DNA of 57,375 bases from an uncultured Alistipes sp. (GCA_947629705.1 CANREN010000011.1:1-57375); one strand, 5' to 3'; numbered from the stretch's first letter, positions 26,822 through 37,246 are shown. A program made the numbers and translations. Notes: a model not told the origin generated them from the letters alone.

Positions 26822-29269
26822 ATGAGAAGATATTTGAATGCATGGCTCTGCGCGGTACTACTGGCCGGTACCGGTTGCTCGGAGTACGACGATGCACGCA
26901 TTCGTGAAGATTTAGACGATGTGGAGGCTCAACTTGACGACCTCGAAAACCAGATGAAGGATCTTGACACCCAAATGTCGAGTCTCACAGCCCTGCTGGG
27001 AAGCCGTTATGTTACACTGCTCTCGACAGATGCGGACGGGCAGCAGGTCATCTCCTACATGGCGCCCGATGGAACGACCCATACGGTTACACTGATTACC
27101 GGCGACAAGATCGTTACGCAGCCCGTGATCGGTATCGACGAGGATGAGGGTGCGTATTATTGGTGCCAGACGTCCGACAATGGCAAAACGTGGGAATGGA
27201 TATATACGGACGATACGCATTCCTCGCGTTATTTAGTCGGCGGAGAGAAGCCCGAGATAGGTATCGATGACGAGGGATACTTTACGGTCAATGGGGTTCC
27301 GCTGACCCGTCCGGACGGCAGCAAAATACTGGCGGACGACGTCAGCAACCGGCTGTTTGAGAAAGTCGAAGCCGACGAAACCACTGGTGAGGCGGTCTTT
27401 ACGCTGGTCGGCGGCACGGAGTTTCGGATTCCGTTGTTCGAAGCCCTCACGCTTGCTTTCGATACGCCCGTGTACACTGCGGTGCCCGATGCCGCTACGC
27501 CCGTGCGTATCCGGTACGAAGTCGGAGGTTCGATGGCCGATGAGGCGGTGGTCGAGCTCTTTACCGCCTACAATGTAAAAGCCGAACTCGACCCCATCGC
27601 TTCGACGATCTCGGTCTCTATGGATGCCTCGTCGCAGGAGGGTGATGAAGGGAATATCCTTGTTCTGGCACACTCGGCGGCCGGCACAGTGCTGAAACCG
27701 CTCTTTTTCACCTTCGGCACGGCTGCGATTGCAGACCCCTCGCACAATGGGGCGACCGGGGACATCGTACTCGAAGGGGATGCCACGACGTTCGATGTTT
27801 CGGTTTCCGCCAACATCGACTACACGGTTTCCATTGAGGAGCAGGCCCAATCGTGGTTGCGGCAGCGTGAAACCCGAGCCATGACAACCACGACCTATTC
27901 GTTCGTGGCCGATGCCTACGAAGATGCTTCGGGCGCGGTGCGCAGCGGAACCATCCGCTTCGCCAATGAACTTTACGACATTTCCGCCTCGATTACCGTG
28001 CGGCAATCGCCCAAGACTCCGGAAGGTACGGGCGGCGGCATCGCCAATGCCTCCGACCTGATGGCTTTCGCCAATGCGGTGAATATGGGAGCAAGTACGG
28101 CCCGCTGGCAGAATGAGGAGGGCGCTGTTGTGCTTCTGAATGACATCGATATGAATGCGGTCGAGCAATGGACGCCTATCGGAGGCGTGGACGGCAGCAG
28201 TACCTCCACGAACAAACCGTATAGCACAGTGCATCCGTTCAAGGGCGTGTTCGACGGGAAGGGTTTCGCTATCCGGAACCTGCACTATACGGCCGACGTG
28301 AGCGGCGGACAGTACGGCTATGCCCTGTTCGGCTCTGTCGAGGATGCCGTCGTGCGCAATTTGGTGCTGGGCGATGCCGAAACGGACATCTCCTGGCGCT
28401 TTACCGGCCTCGCGCCCAAAGGAACCGGCGTGGCTGCTCTGGTGGTATATGCGTTGAACTCCCAGATTGAGAATGTAGTCAACTACTACGACATCGACTT
28501 TGCGGGCGATGCTGCCGAATCTTCGATTGCTTTCGTGGGAGGCATTGCTGCCGCTATGAAGAATTCGACGATCGGCGGACGTTCCCGAGATTTGGGCTGC
28601 ATCAATTATGGCGATGTGTACACGGGAATTGTAAGCAACACCCAAAGTGGCGGTTCGGGCATACAGAACGGCGGCATTTGCGCCTACATGGCCGACGATG
28701 CCGGCAATGTCATCCAATACTGCGAAAATCATGGCCACATCAGTTGTCCGACAGGCCGTACAGGCGGCATTGTGGGTACGCTGCTGTGCGGCGCGGTGCG
28801 CAACTGCGACAACTACGGACTTATCGAGGACGACCTCTTCGACCAGCCGGCACTCAATTACAACCACAAGCGCATGGGCGGCATCGTCGGTGGTACGGCC
28901 GACTTGAACAAGGAGGAAAACTTCGAAAGTTCCATTGTCGAGTCGTGTACGAATTACGGCAACGTCTTCGCACACCATGGATGCCGCACGGGCGGATTTA
29001 TCGGCCACTCGAAAGTGCGCGTCGTCGGCTGCGAGAACCGCGGCGTGATTCTCTCCGATGCGACGGACGGACAGGGCCCCGGCTGGGCATGTGGCTACTC
29101 TGCCGCCTCTTCGGGAGGCTATACGAATGTGTGCGGCTGCACGATGGGCGGCAAGGTCGGCGACTATTCGGTCTACAAGGATAATCCGCAGGGCGCGCCC
29201 GATGCCAACGTGCACAATGCTTTCGCCTACAAGAACGACGAGTATTTCGATGCTGCGAAAAACAACTGA
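26822..29269 (+). CDS. Modular lipoprotein: DUF4988-like coiled coil, BACON domain, GLUG-like repeats
   Basis: 815 residues from the ATG at 26822 (longer upstream frame is not coding). Signal peptide with lipobox GTGC, then an acidic coiled coil (DLDDVEAQLDDLENQMKDL), Ig-like segments, a BACON-like domain about residues 320-400 (TFDVSVSANIDYTVSIEEQA), and beta-repeats ending in MGGKVGDYSVYKD. The repeat region is clearly homologous to that of the preceding gene (shared RMGG, CRTGGF, GWACGY and GGKVGDY blocks), but there is no enzyme domain after it. It may be a surface glycan-binding or scaffold protein. Co-transcribed with its neighbours, 26 bases after one and 28 before the next. Confidence 0.8.
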   Translation: MRRYLNAWLCAVLLAGTGCSEYDDARIREDLDDVEAQLDDLENQMKDLDTQMSSLTALLGSRYVTLLSTDADGQQVISYMAPDGTTHTVTLITGDKIVTQPVIGIDEDEGAYYWCQTSDNGKTWEWIYTDDTHSSRYLVGGEKPEIGIDDEGYFTVNGVPLTRPDGSKILADDVSNRLFEKVEADETTGEAVFTLVGGTEFRIPLFEALTLAFDTPVYTAVPDAATPVRIRYEVGGSMADEAVVELFTAYNVKAELDPIASTISVSMDASSQEGDEGNILVLAHSAAGTVLKPLFFTFGTAAIADPSHNGATGDIVLEGDATTFDVSVSANIDYTVSIEEQAQSWLRQRETRAMTTTTYSFVADAYEDASGAVRSGTIRFANELYDISASITVRQSPKTPEGTGGGIANASDLMAFANAVNMGASTARWQNEEGAVVLLNDIDMNAVEQWTPIGGVDGSSTSTNKPYSTVHPFKGVFDGKGFAIRNLHYTADVSGGQYGYALFGSVEDAVVRNLVLGDAETDISWRFTGLAPKGTGVAALVVYALNSQIENVVNYYDIDFAGDAAESSIAFVGGIAAAMKNSTIGGRSRDLGCINYGDVYTGIVSNTQSGGSGIQNGGICAYMADDAGNVIQYCENHGHISCPTGRTGGIVGTLLCGAVRNCDNYGLIEDDLFDQPALNYNHKRMGGIVGGTADLNKEENFESSIVESCTNYGNVFAHHGCRTGGFIGHSKVRVVGCENRGVILSDATDGQGPGWACGYSAASSGGYTNVCGCTMGGKVGDYSVYKDNPQGAPDANVHNAFAYKNDEYFDAAKNN

Positions 29270-29297
29270 TTCGAACAGATGAAAACCACACAAAACC

Positions 29298-32200
29298 ATG
29301 AAACAGATTATTAAACATATTGTGCTCTTCACGGCAATCTCCTTTGTTTGTTGCAGCACGTTCGACGATGCGGAACTCCGTAACCGCATTGATTCGGCGA
29401 AGAACCGCATAGAGGGTTTGCAGGCCAAGGCGGCCGAAATCGATCGGCAGCTCCGTGATTTGAGCCTGTTGACCAATGGAAATGTCATTACTTCCGTCAG
29501 TCGCAATTCGGACGGGCGCTATGTGCTCACCTACAAGGATGATACGGATGCTGAACATGCCGTGGTCATCACTACGACGGATGATCTCCTTGATGTCCCC
29601 ATATTAGGGGTGAAACTCGACGAAACGGAAGGTGTCTACTACTGGACACTGTACACCGATGGCACGGTCGACTGGTTGCGTCGTGAGAATACCGAAGAAC
29701 GCATTCCCGTGCGGGGCAATATGCCGGTGCTGTCGGTCGATGAGGCAGGATATTGGATCGTCGACGGCAAGCGGATTTGTACGTCGGACGGGACGCCCAT
29801 TGCAGCCAACGACGCCGAGTCGGCGGTATTCCGCGCAGCCTCCTACGAGAACGGCATCTTCACGTTGACGCTCGGCAACGGCGAAACGCTGATGCTTCCG
29901 GTCTTCGACACGCTCAATCTGAAACTGGAATCCATGGCGACCGTTACGGTGCTGGATGCTTCGGCCGGTTGCGAAATCGCCTATGAGGTAACAGGTACGG
30001 CAGCGGAACAGTCCATTGTGGCCATTGCTTCCGCAACGGGAGGCGTCGTGGCGGACATCGACAGGGAGAAGCAGAAAATTTCCGTGCAGTTCGACAGCTC
30101 CTTTGCGGAGGATTCCGATGCCCACCTCATCGTCGTGGCCTATGACGGGGGCGACCATACGGTCATTAAGCCCGTTTTCTTCCGGCCTGCATCGTCGGGC
30201 CGTATCGACATTGCGTCGGCTGCCGATATGCTTCGGTTCGCATCAGAGGTCAATGGAGGCCAAATGCCGGCCGGTATGCAGGTGTATCTGACGCAGGACA
30301 TCGACTTGAACAGTGAGGAAGCCTGGACACCGATAGGTCAGGCTACGATTACGCCCGGGAACTTCGCACCGGTTGAAATCGAGGGGCATCCCTTCTCCGG
30401 GCAGTTCGACGGCGGCGGACACAAGATCAAGAATCTGCACCTCGCCTTAAAAGAGGCTGGCGACGATGCGGTCTACGGTCTGTTTGGCGTGCTGAAAGAT
30501 GCCGAGGTGCGCAATCTGATTATCGGGGATGAAAAGGACGATGCAAGCGCGCTCTCCGTTGAAACCGCCGCGTCCGTATGGGCAGGCGTTGTAGCCGGGG
30601 CCGTCATCGACTCCAAGGTCGCTGACATTACCTCCTATGCAGCCATTCGTTACGACAGCGGCACAGCACCCTCCTCACGGATCGCCGTAGGCATGGTCGC
30701 GCTCTGCACGAGCGATGGGTCTGCCTCGAAGCTGGAAAACTTGAGAAACTACGGCTCCCTGACGGTCGATGTGCATGGGTGTACAAACAACGGTTTCGCA
30801 AATGCTCCCCACGTTGGTGGCATTTGTGCAATAGCGACTTCGAACACGGGGAACAAGCAAGTGAATCGCATTGACTACTGTGCCAATTACGGCGATATCG
30901 TATCCAATGCGGCCCGCACGGCAGGAATCGTTGCGGCAGCCAACAACTACACGGAGTTCAATTCGTGTGTCAACTACGGCAATCAGACCAACTCCATCGG
31001 CGGAACAGGCCGTTTGGGCAACATTACCTGTCTGATGGGCACGGGCTGTGCCATGACCGAGTGTACCAATTACGGCGATTTGATTTCCACTTCGGACGAT
31101 GGCGCCCGCTGCGGCGGACTCATCAGCCTGCCCAACCACGCCTCGAACGCCTTTACCAGTTGCTCGAACTACGGCAAAGTTATCACGAACAGCAGCTACC
31201 GCGGGGTATTCTTTGGCTATAACACTGTGGCATCCAATTGGGTGAACTGCCTGGCTGCCGGTATCAAGGGCGTGTACAACAATGGCACCTATGTTTATGA
31301 CGCTTTCGAGGAGGCGAAAAAGGAGAGCTATCTCGGGCCTATGGGGGCAAAAGAGGGCCAACAAGCCAATCTCTCGAACATTACCTACCAAATCGGCTCA
31401 ACCGAAGGCGATGGCCCGACAGAGGGCCCGGAACCCGAATTGCGGATTCTCTGCATCGGAAACTCGTTTACGAAAGATGCCGTCGAACATTTGCCTAAAC
31501 TGATTGCCGGGGCGGGTATCAACACCGTAAAAATCGTGCATCTTTATTATGGAGGCCGTACCATCCCCGAGTACACGAACGGTTACTCGACAGCGAGCGA
31601 CTACACCTGTTACGTATTCAACACGGGTTCGGATTTATGGCTCTCCTATGCCAACCGCACCATCGAGGAGATGGTGAAATCCGACAAATGGGATATCGTA
31701 ACCATACAGGAGCATACGGGCAACTATCGGGCGTGGAGTTGGACGGCGGAGGAGAAAAACGCCATAACCGGCCTAATCGACAAAATCAAGGCCGATCAGG
31801 GCGGCAATGTGCCGAAATTCAAGTATATCCTCTCGCAGGCCTACTTCAACATGGACAAAATCGCGATAGCTTCGAAACCCTACATGACATGGAGTACGCA
31901 GCAGGAGATGTTCGCGGTGATCGCCGCACAGGCGCAGCAGGTACTCGCCGAAACCGAAATCGATGCGGTCATTCCTACGGGCACGACCTTGCAGAATCTG
32001 CGCACCACGCCGCTTAACAATGCGATGGATCTTACCCGTGACGGCTACCACATGGACTACGGCCTCGCGCGCTATGCGGCGGCCTGCACGGTGTTCGATA
32101 TGCTTATCGCCCCGTCCTATCCGCAGGCCGCCCCATTAGAGGCCAATCCTTTCCGCTATACGGTTTCCAGCACTGCGGAAAATGGCTGGTCAACACCGGT

Positions 32201-33620
32201 TACCGACGACAATTATCAGGCAGCGATATCGGCCGCCCGCAAGGCCATTGACAAGCCTTTCGAGATTACGGATTTGTCTGCCTCGGTGCCGGCCCCTTCG
32301 GCGTTTCCGAGTAAATGGGTCTTTTCCGACACCAATGCCGCGGCGATGAAGAACGAGTGGACTACGTCGCACACCCTCTCGGCAACCTCCGGCTCTTTGG
32401 CTAAAATCACGGCAGTGCGCGGCGAGGGGAACAGCGATACTCCCTTGGACTTCACGGTGTACAACAACAAACCGACGGTGTCCACCATGGTGGATGGCGA
32501 TTACTGGCTTTATACGGTGCCGGCTTCCAATCTGGAAGCCGGCACGGCTATTGAATTCGATGCGACCATCGGTGGCGGTTCGGGAGCTCCCAAGTATTTC
32601 ATCGTCGAATATCTCGAAGATTGCGAGTGGAAATCCGTCGCGGAGGATCTGCATACGGCGCCGGATGCCCCCTCCGTACGCTACACGTACAAATCCTCGG
32701 GAGACATCGACAACAGTACCTACCAACATGCGACGGTAATGCAGACTTTTCGGCTCGAAAAACCGATAGAGAACGGAACGCTGCAAATACGCTGTCGCGC
32801 CGTGGGTGACATGACCGCATCGGACAAACCTCAGGCCATCGATAAGACAGGCCGTTCGCTCTTCCCGCGTTTCGGATTTACCGCCTGCTATATTCAGAAT
32901 TTGGGAACCGCAAAGCCCAAAGATACCAAACGGGTACTCTGTCTCGGCAACAGCTTTTCCTATTACAACGCTCCGGTGTGGATGCTGAAGGAGATTGCCT
33001 ACAGTCAGGGCCACTATTTGCGTATCAGCGCCCATCTCAAAGGCTCGCAGACGCTGACACAGCATTGCGATCTGGCACTCTCTTCCGAGGTGATCGGCTA
33101 TGGGGATTACGACTTCGCCCTTTTGCAGGAACAAAGCCAAAGCCCCGCCAAATACGGACAAGACCCTGCGGCAAACGCCTCCGTATTACAGGGTTTGCAG
33201 CAGATTGTTTCCCAAATCGGGAAGCGTTCGACGTCGTGCCGGATGATTTTGGAGGAAACGTGGGCTTTCAGCAACAGTTCCTACGGCGGATTCAGCAATT
33301 ACGATGATTTCGATCGGTACAATGAGCAGGGTGTGCTTGCCTTGGCCGAGGAGACCCGGCTCTCGGTGTCGCCCATCGGTGCCGCTTTCCGCGAGGCGCG
33401 CAAAAACAGCGCAATTAATTTGTATCACACGGATTCCAAACACCAGTCCCCGGAGGGTGCCTATCTGAAAGCCTGCGTTAACTATTTGGTGCTGTTCGGC
33501 GAAAAATTCGCCGGCGAAGTACCCTGCTGCGGATTGAATGCTGACCACGCCGCCTATCTGCGCACGGTAGCCGAGCAGACGGTGTTGGGAAACGAGGCAA
33601 AATACCGTATCCAACGATAA
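29298..33620 (+). CDS. Modular lipoprotein with two DUF4886 (SGNH-like esterase) domains
   Basis: 1,440 residues. Lipoprotein signal peptide (lipobox region FVCC), coiled coil and Ig/beta-repeat region related to the two previous genes. It then carries two DUF4886 domains. The first starts at LRILCIGNSFTKDA and ends with a DGYHMDYGLARY segment; the second starts at KRVLCLGNSFSYYN and ends with HTDSKHQSPEGAYL. GNSF supplies the likely nucleophile serine and the D-x-x-H style segments the rest of a catalytic triad, as in SGNH hydrolases, so each is a candidate esterase or deacetylase. A lectin-like beta domain lies between them. Two different esterase copies in one lipoprotein suggest a substrate with more than one ester decoration. 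Confidence 0.82.
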   Translation: MKQIIKHIVLFTAISFVCCSTFDDAELRNRIDSAKNRIEGLQAKAAEIDRQLRDLSLLTNGNVITSVSRNSDGRYVLTYKDDTDAEHAVVITTTDDLLDVPILGVKLDETEGVYYWTLYTDGTVDWLRRENTEERIPVRGNMPVLSVDEAGYWIVDGKRICTSDGTPIAANDAESAVFRAASYENGIFTLTLGNGETLMLPVFDTLNLKLESMATVTVLDASAGCEIAYEVTGTAAEQSIVAIASATGGVVADIDREKQKISVQFDSSFAEDSDAHLIVVAYDGGDHTVIKPVFFRPASSGRIDIASAADMLRFASEVNGGQMPAGMQVYLTQDIDLNSEEAWTPIGQATITPGNFAPVEIEGHPFSGQFDGGGHKIKNLHLALKEAGDDAVYGLFGVLKDAEVRNLIIGDEKDDASALSVETAASVWAGVVAGAVIDSKVADITSYAAIRYDSGTAPSSRIAVGMVALCTSDGSASKLENLRNYGSLTVDVHGCTNNGFANAPHVGGICAIATSNTGNKQVNRIDYCANYGDIVSNAARTAGIVAAANNYTEFNSCVNYGNQTNSIGGTGRLGNITCLMGTGCAMTECTNYGDLISTSDDGARCGGLISLPNHASNAFTSCSNYGKVITNSSYRGVFFGYNTVASNWVNCLAAGIKGVYNNGTYVYDAFEEAKKESYLGPMGAKEGQQANLSNITYQIGSTEGDGPTEGPEPELRILCIGNSFTKDAVEHLPKLIAGAGINTVKIVHLYYGGRTIPEYTNGYSTASDYTCYVFNTGSDLWLSYANRTIEEMVKSDKWDIVTIQEHTGNYRAWSWTAEEKNAITGLIDKIKADQGGNVPKFKYILSQAYFNMDKIAIASKPYMTWSTQQEMFAVIAAQAQQVLAETEIDAVIPTGTTLQNLRTTPLNNAMDLTRDGYHMDYGLARYAAACTVFDMLIAPSYPQAAPLEANPFRYTVSSTAENGWSTPVTDDNYQAAISAARKAIDKPFEITDLSASVPAPSAFPSKWVFSDTNAAAMKNEWTTSHTLSATSGSLAKITAVRGEGNSDTPLDFTVYNNKPTVSTMVDGDYWLYTVPASNLEAGTAIEFDATIGGGSGAPKYFIVEYLEDCEWKSVAEDLHTAPDAPSVRYTYKSSGDIDNSTYQHATVMQTFRLEKPIENGTLQIRCRAVGDMTASDKPQAIDKTGRSLFPRFGFTACYIQNLGTAKPKDTKRVLCLGNSFSYYNAPVWMLKEIAYSQGHYLRISAHLKGSQTLTQHCDLALSSEVIGYGDYDFALLQEQSQSPAKYGQDPAANASVLQGLQQIVSQIGKRSTSCRMILEETWAFSNSSYGGFSNYDDFDRYNEQGVLALAEETRLSVSPIGAAFREARKNSAINLYHTDSKHQSPEGAYLKACVNYLVLFGEKFAGEVPCCGLNADHAAYLRTVAEQTVLGNEAKYRIQR

Positions 33621-33647
33621 TAAGTAGAAACTCTAAAATCACGAAAT

Positions 33648-34589
33648 ATGAAACGAACGAATATACAGGTGTCGGGCCTGTTGGCCATGGTGCTTATGAC
33701 GATGGGCTGTACGGCGCCCCGAACGAATGACCTGCCGGCTGCGAACCGGGCCGAGGAAATCGTGGCTGAAATGCACAATCCCTTCTCCAAAAAAGTGCTG
33801 GTTGCCTCGCATCGCGGCGACTGGCGGAATTGGCCTGAAAACTCCCTGCCGGCCATCGAATCGGTCATCGACATGGGGGTCGATATCATGGAACTCGATC
33901 TTAAACTGACGGCCGACAGCGTATTGGTGCTTTGCCACGACGCCACCATCGACCGCACGACCACGGGTAAGGGACGGGTATGCGACATTACTTATGACTC
34001 CATTTGCAAGTGTACGTTGAAGCGGGCGCACGGCGTCAAGACGGATTCGATGCGGATGCCGACGCTGCGTGAGGCATTGTCGGTATGCAAGGACCGGATT
34101 GTTGTCAATGTGGATCAGGGATATGAATATTATGACTTGGTACTGGCCATTACGGAAGAGCTGGGGATTACCGATCAAATTCTCATCAAGGGGAAACGGC
34201 CTGTCCCAACGGTTGCTGCGAAAATGGCGGAACATTCCCATAACATGATGTATATGCCGATTATCGACATTCTGAAACCGCAGGGCAAGGCCTTGTTCGC
34301 CGAATACGAAGAGGCGGGTACCGTTCCGATAGCTTATGAAGTGTGCTGGGACAAGATGACGCCCGAGGTCGACGCCTGTATGCAGCAGATAGTGGCGCAG
34401 GGGGCCAAATTGTGGGTCAATTCGTTGTGGCCCTCATTGTGCGGCGGGCTCGATGACGATACGGCATGGGCGGCAAAGAATCCGGAAGCCGTATACGGGA
34501 AATTGCTCGATATGGGTGCAACGATGATTCAGACGGATCGGCCTGAATACTTGATTGCATGGTTACGCACCAAAGGACTGCATGACTGA
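33648..34589 (+). CDS. Glycerophosphodiester phosphodiesterase lipoprotein
   Basis: 313 residues with a signal peptide and lipobox MTMGC (C21). GDPD-family motifs are complete: H55-R56 (SHRGDW), E64-N65 (ENSLPA), E82 and D84 (MELDLK), and H97-D98 (CHDATIDRTTTG). The enzyme hydrolyses glycerophosphodiesters to glycerol-3-phosphate and an alcohol using a divalent metal. It is the last gene of the Sus-type run, 27 bases after the DUF4886 protein. Together with the GlpT-type transporter at the other end of the locus it suggests that glycerol-3-phosphate, or a related phosphate ester, is a product. Confidence 0.92.
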   Translation: MKRTNIQVSGLLAMVLMTMGCTAPRTNDLPAANRAEEIVAEMHNPFSKKVLVASHRGDWRNWPENSLPAIESVIDMGVDIMELDLKLTADSVLVLCHDATIDRTTTGKGRVCDITYDSICKCTLKRAHGVKTDSMRMPTLREALSVCKDRIVVNVDQGYEYYDLVLAITEELGITDQILIKGKRPVPTVAAKMAEHSHNMMYMPIIDILKPQGKALFAEYEEAGTVPIAYEVCWDKMTPEVDACMQQIVAQGAKLWVNSLWPSLCGGLDDDTAWAAKNPEAVYGKLLDMGATMIQTDRPEYLIAWLRTKGLHD

Positions 34590-34926
34590 TGCGGCGTCTG
34601 CCGTAATGTTACCGTGTCGTCCGGCGGCCGCACGGCGGGCGATGCTGTATTTCATCGAATGCTGCAAGGCTGAAAATTGCCCTCCGCAAAAGGGCTGCAT
34701 CCGTTCCATCGAACTTCAGATAGACTAAAACGGAAATATCCATGTTAGTCATGCGCTAAAAAGTCGACTGAATCCTTTCATCTGTGAATAAAGTTTCTTT
34801 ATCTTTGCGATACATTTGCAGGGACCGGAGAAGAGCACGTGGAGTCGCTGGCGTTGGCAGGGGTGTTGAAGTGCGAATATCGAACGGACTGCAAGACGTA
34901 AGCAGGCAATTCCAGACTAAAAAACC
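34590..34926 (+). promoter_or_regulatory. Intergenic region with a promoter for the GH3 gene
   Basis: No gene is visible in this 337-base gap. TATCTTTG at 34800-34807 is a perfect TAnnTTTG -7 box, about 120 bases before the GH3 start; a TTTC around 34776 is at a plausible -33 position but is not consensus. The promoter implies that the GH3 gene can be expressed apart from the Sus locus. Confidence 0.5.
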
Positions 34927-37152
34927 ATGAAACGACTCTTTGTTTTCGGTTTCGGACTGTTCGCGCTGCTCTCCGTGCAGGCACAGCGCCGTCCCGTATA
35001 TCTCGACCCGCAGAAACCGGTCGAGGAGCGCATCGAAGATGCGTTGCGCCGCATGACGACCGCCGAAAAAATCGCGATGATTCATGCGCAATCGAAATTC
35101 TCGTCGCCGGGCGTGCCGCGTTTGGGCATTCCCGAAGTGTGGATGACCGACGGCCCGCACGGTATTCGACCCGAAGTGCTGTGGGACGAATGGGAGCAGG
35201 CCGGCTGGTCGAACGACTCGTGCGTCAACTTTCCGGCCCTGACCTGCCTTGCGGCAACGTGGGATCCGGCGATGGCCGAATGCTACGGCCGCGCCATCGG
35301 TGAGGAGGCCCGCTACCGCAGGAAGACGGTGCTGTTAGGCCCGGGCGTCAATATCTGCCAGTCGCCGCTGAACGGACGCAATTTCGAGTACATGGGCGAA
35401 GACCCTTTTCTCGCCTCCGAAATGGTGGTTCCCTATGTGCAGGGCGTGCAGGAGAACGGCGTGGCCGCCTGCGTCAAGCACTATGCGCTCAACAACCACG
35501 AGCTCAACCGCCATACGACCGATGTCGAGGTCAGCGACCGCGCGCTGTATGAAATCTACCTTCCGGCGTTCCGCGCGGCGGTCGAAAAAGGACACACGTG
35601 GACGATCATGGGGGCGTACAACCTTTATCGCGGTCAGCACGCCTGCCACAACAAACGGCTGCTGGTCGACATTCTGAAAGGCGAATGGGGATTCGACGGC
35701 GCGGTTGTTTCCGACTGGGGCGGCACGCACGATACCGAGGAGGCCATCCGCAACGGGCTGGATTTGGAGTTCGGCACGTGGACGAACGGCCTCTCCTCGG
35801 GTACGAGCAATGCCTACGACAACTATTATCTGGCGGAGCCTTATGCCCGTCTGATTGCGGAGGGCAAAGTGGGCACGGCGGAGCTCGATGACAAGGTGCG
35901 CCGCATTTTGCGCCTCATCTATCGCACGGAGCTCAATCCGTCGCGGCCCTATGGTTCGCTCTGCTCCGAATCGCATTTCGATGCGGCCCGCCGCATTGCC
36001 GAAGCGGGCATGGTGTTGCTCAAAAACGAGGGAGGGCTGTTGCCGCTGCCTGCGGATGCGTTGCGCCGCGTGTTGGTGGTGGGGGAGAACGCCGTCAAGA
36101 TGATGTCGGTCGGCGGTGGCAGCTCGTCGCTCAAAACCAAGTACGAAATCTCGCCGCTCGAAGGGCTGCGCCGTCGGTTGCAAGGGGTCGAGGTGGTTTA
36201 TGCCCGCGGCTATGTGGGCGATACGGACAGCTCGTACAACGGCGTGCAATCGGGCCAGAATCTGGAGGACGGCCGCACGCCCGACGAATTGATCGCCGAA
36301 GCGGTCGCCGAAGCGAAAAAAGCTGACTGCGTGATCTTCGTAGGCGGGCTGAACAAGAGCAACCACCAGGATTGCGAAGGCAGCGACCGCACGGAGCTGG
36401 AGCTGCCCTATGGCCAAAACCGGGTCATCGAGGCACTGGCTGCGGCCAATCCTCGTTTCGTGGTGGTCAATGTTTCGGGCAATGCGGTGGCGATGCCGTG
36501 GATCAGCCGCGTGAAATCGGTCGTGCAGGCGTGGTATGCGGGCTCGGAAGGCGGCACGGCACTGGCGGCGGTGCTTATGGGCGATACGAATCCGTCCGGC
36601 CGTCTGCCGTTTACGTTCCCGGTTCGACTGGAAGACGTCGGCGCCATGGCCACGGGACAATACCCGGGTACGAAGCGGGACGACGGAATCTATGAAGAAA
36701 CTTATGCCGACGACCTCTTCGTCGGTTATCGTTGGTTCGACAGGGAAAAGATCGTTCCGCTGTTCCCGTTCGGTCATGGCTTGAGTTATACGACGTTCCG
36801 TTACGGCGAAGCCTCCCTCGACCGCAGCCGGTTTTCCGGCGACGGCAAACTGACCCTGTCGGTTCCGATTGCGAACACGGGCGACCGTGCAGGCGACGAG
36901 GTGGTGCAGCTTTACATCCGCGACGTCGAATCGACGCTCGTCCGGCCCGAAAAAGAGCTGAAAGGATTCTCCAAAGTGCACTTGGAGCCAGGGAAAACGG
37001 AGACGGTAACTTTCACGATCGATCGGTCGATGCTTGTATTTTTCGATGATGCGCAACATGCTTGGGTTGCCGAGCCCGGCCGTTTTGAAGCGCTCGTCGC
37101 GGCTTCGGCCACGGATATCCGAACACGCGTATCGTTCTTTTATGACAAATAA
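34927..37152 (+). CDS. Glycoside hydrolase family 3 beta-glycosidase, secreted
   Basis: 741 residues with a signal peptide (cut after VQA). It has the GH3 N-terminal barrel with catalytic nucleophile D263 in VVSDWGGTH, substrate-binding segments TDGPHG, KHYALNN, and GAYN, then the alpha/beta sandwich domain (SVGGGSS, GSDRTELELP) and the C-terminal fibronectin III-like domain. It removes terminal beta-linked sugars, most often glucose or xylose, in the periplasm. It has its own promoter and a terminator after it, so it may or may not act on the substrate of the Sus locus next door. Confidence 0.93.
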   Translation: MKRLFVFGFGLFALLSVQAQRRPVYLDPQKPVEERIEDALRRMTTAEKIAMIHAQSKFSSPGVPRLGIPEVWMTDGPHGIRPEVLWDEWEQAGWSNDSCVNFPALTCLAATWDPAMAECYGRAIGEEARYRRKTVLLGPGVNICQSPLNGRNFEYMGEDPFLASEMVVPYVQGVQENGVAACVKHYALNNHELNRHTTDVEVSDRALYEIYLPAFRAAVEKGHTWTIMGAYNLYRGQHACHNKRLLVDILKGEWGFDGAVVSDWGGTHDTEEAIRNGLDLEFGTWTNGLSSGTSNAYDNYYLAEPYARLIAEGKVGTAELDDKVRRILRLIYRTELNPSRPYGSLCSESHFDAARRIAEAGMVLLKNEGGLLPLPADALRRVLVVGENAVKMMSVGGGSSSLKTKYEISPLEGLRRRLQGVEVVYARGYVGDTDSSYNGVQSGQNLEDGRTPDELIAEAVAEAKKADCVIFVGGLNKSNHQDCEGSDRTELELPYGQNRVIEALAAANPRFVVVNVSGNAVAMPWISRVKSVVQAWYAGSEGGTALAAVLMGDTNPSGRLPFTFPVRLEDVGAMATGQYPGTKRDDGIYEETYADDLFVGYRWFDREKIVPLFPFGHGLSYTTFRYGEASLDRSRFSGDGKLTLSVPIANTGDRAGDEVVQLYIRDVESTLVRPEKELKGFSKVHLEPGKTETVTFTIDRSMLVFFDDAQHAWVAEPGRFEALVAASATDIRTRVSFFYDK

Positions 37153-37246
37153 AACCGTCGTATCAGCTTACGGGCGTCCGATTCCAATCGGTCGATATCG
37201 TGATGCAATTTATTTTTCGCATCATTTAGTCGCTTGTGTATGTTGT

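Noticed and set aside
27233..29506. 757-residue minus-strand frame
   Set aside because: Antisense to a lipoprotein gene with signal peptide and BACON domain; no domain of its own.
24700..31200. DNA repeat array or CRISPR in the glycine-rich lipoprotein genes
   Set aside because: The repetition is at protein level (GLUG-like repeats) with irregular spacing and no identical DNA repeats. No CRISPR array is seen anywhere in the window.
35335..37059. 574-residue minus-strand frame opposite GH3
   Set aside because: Shadow of a complete GH3 enzyme.
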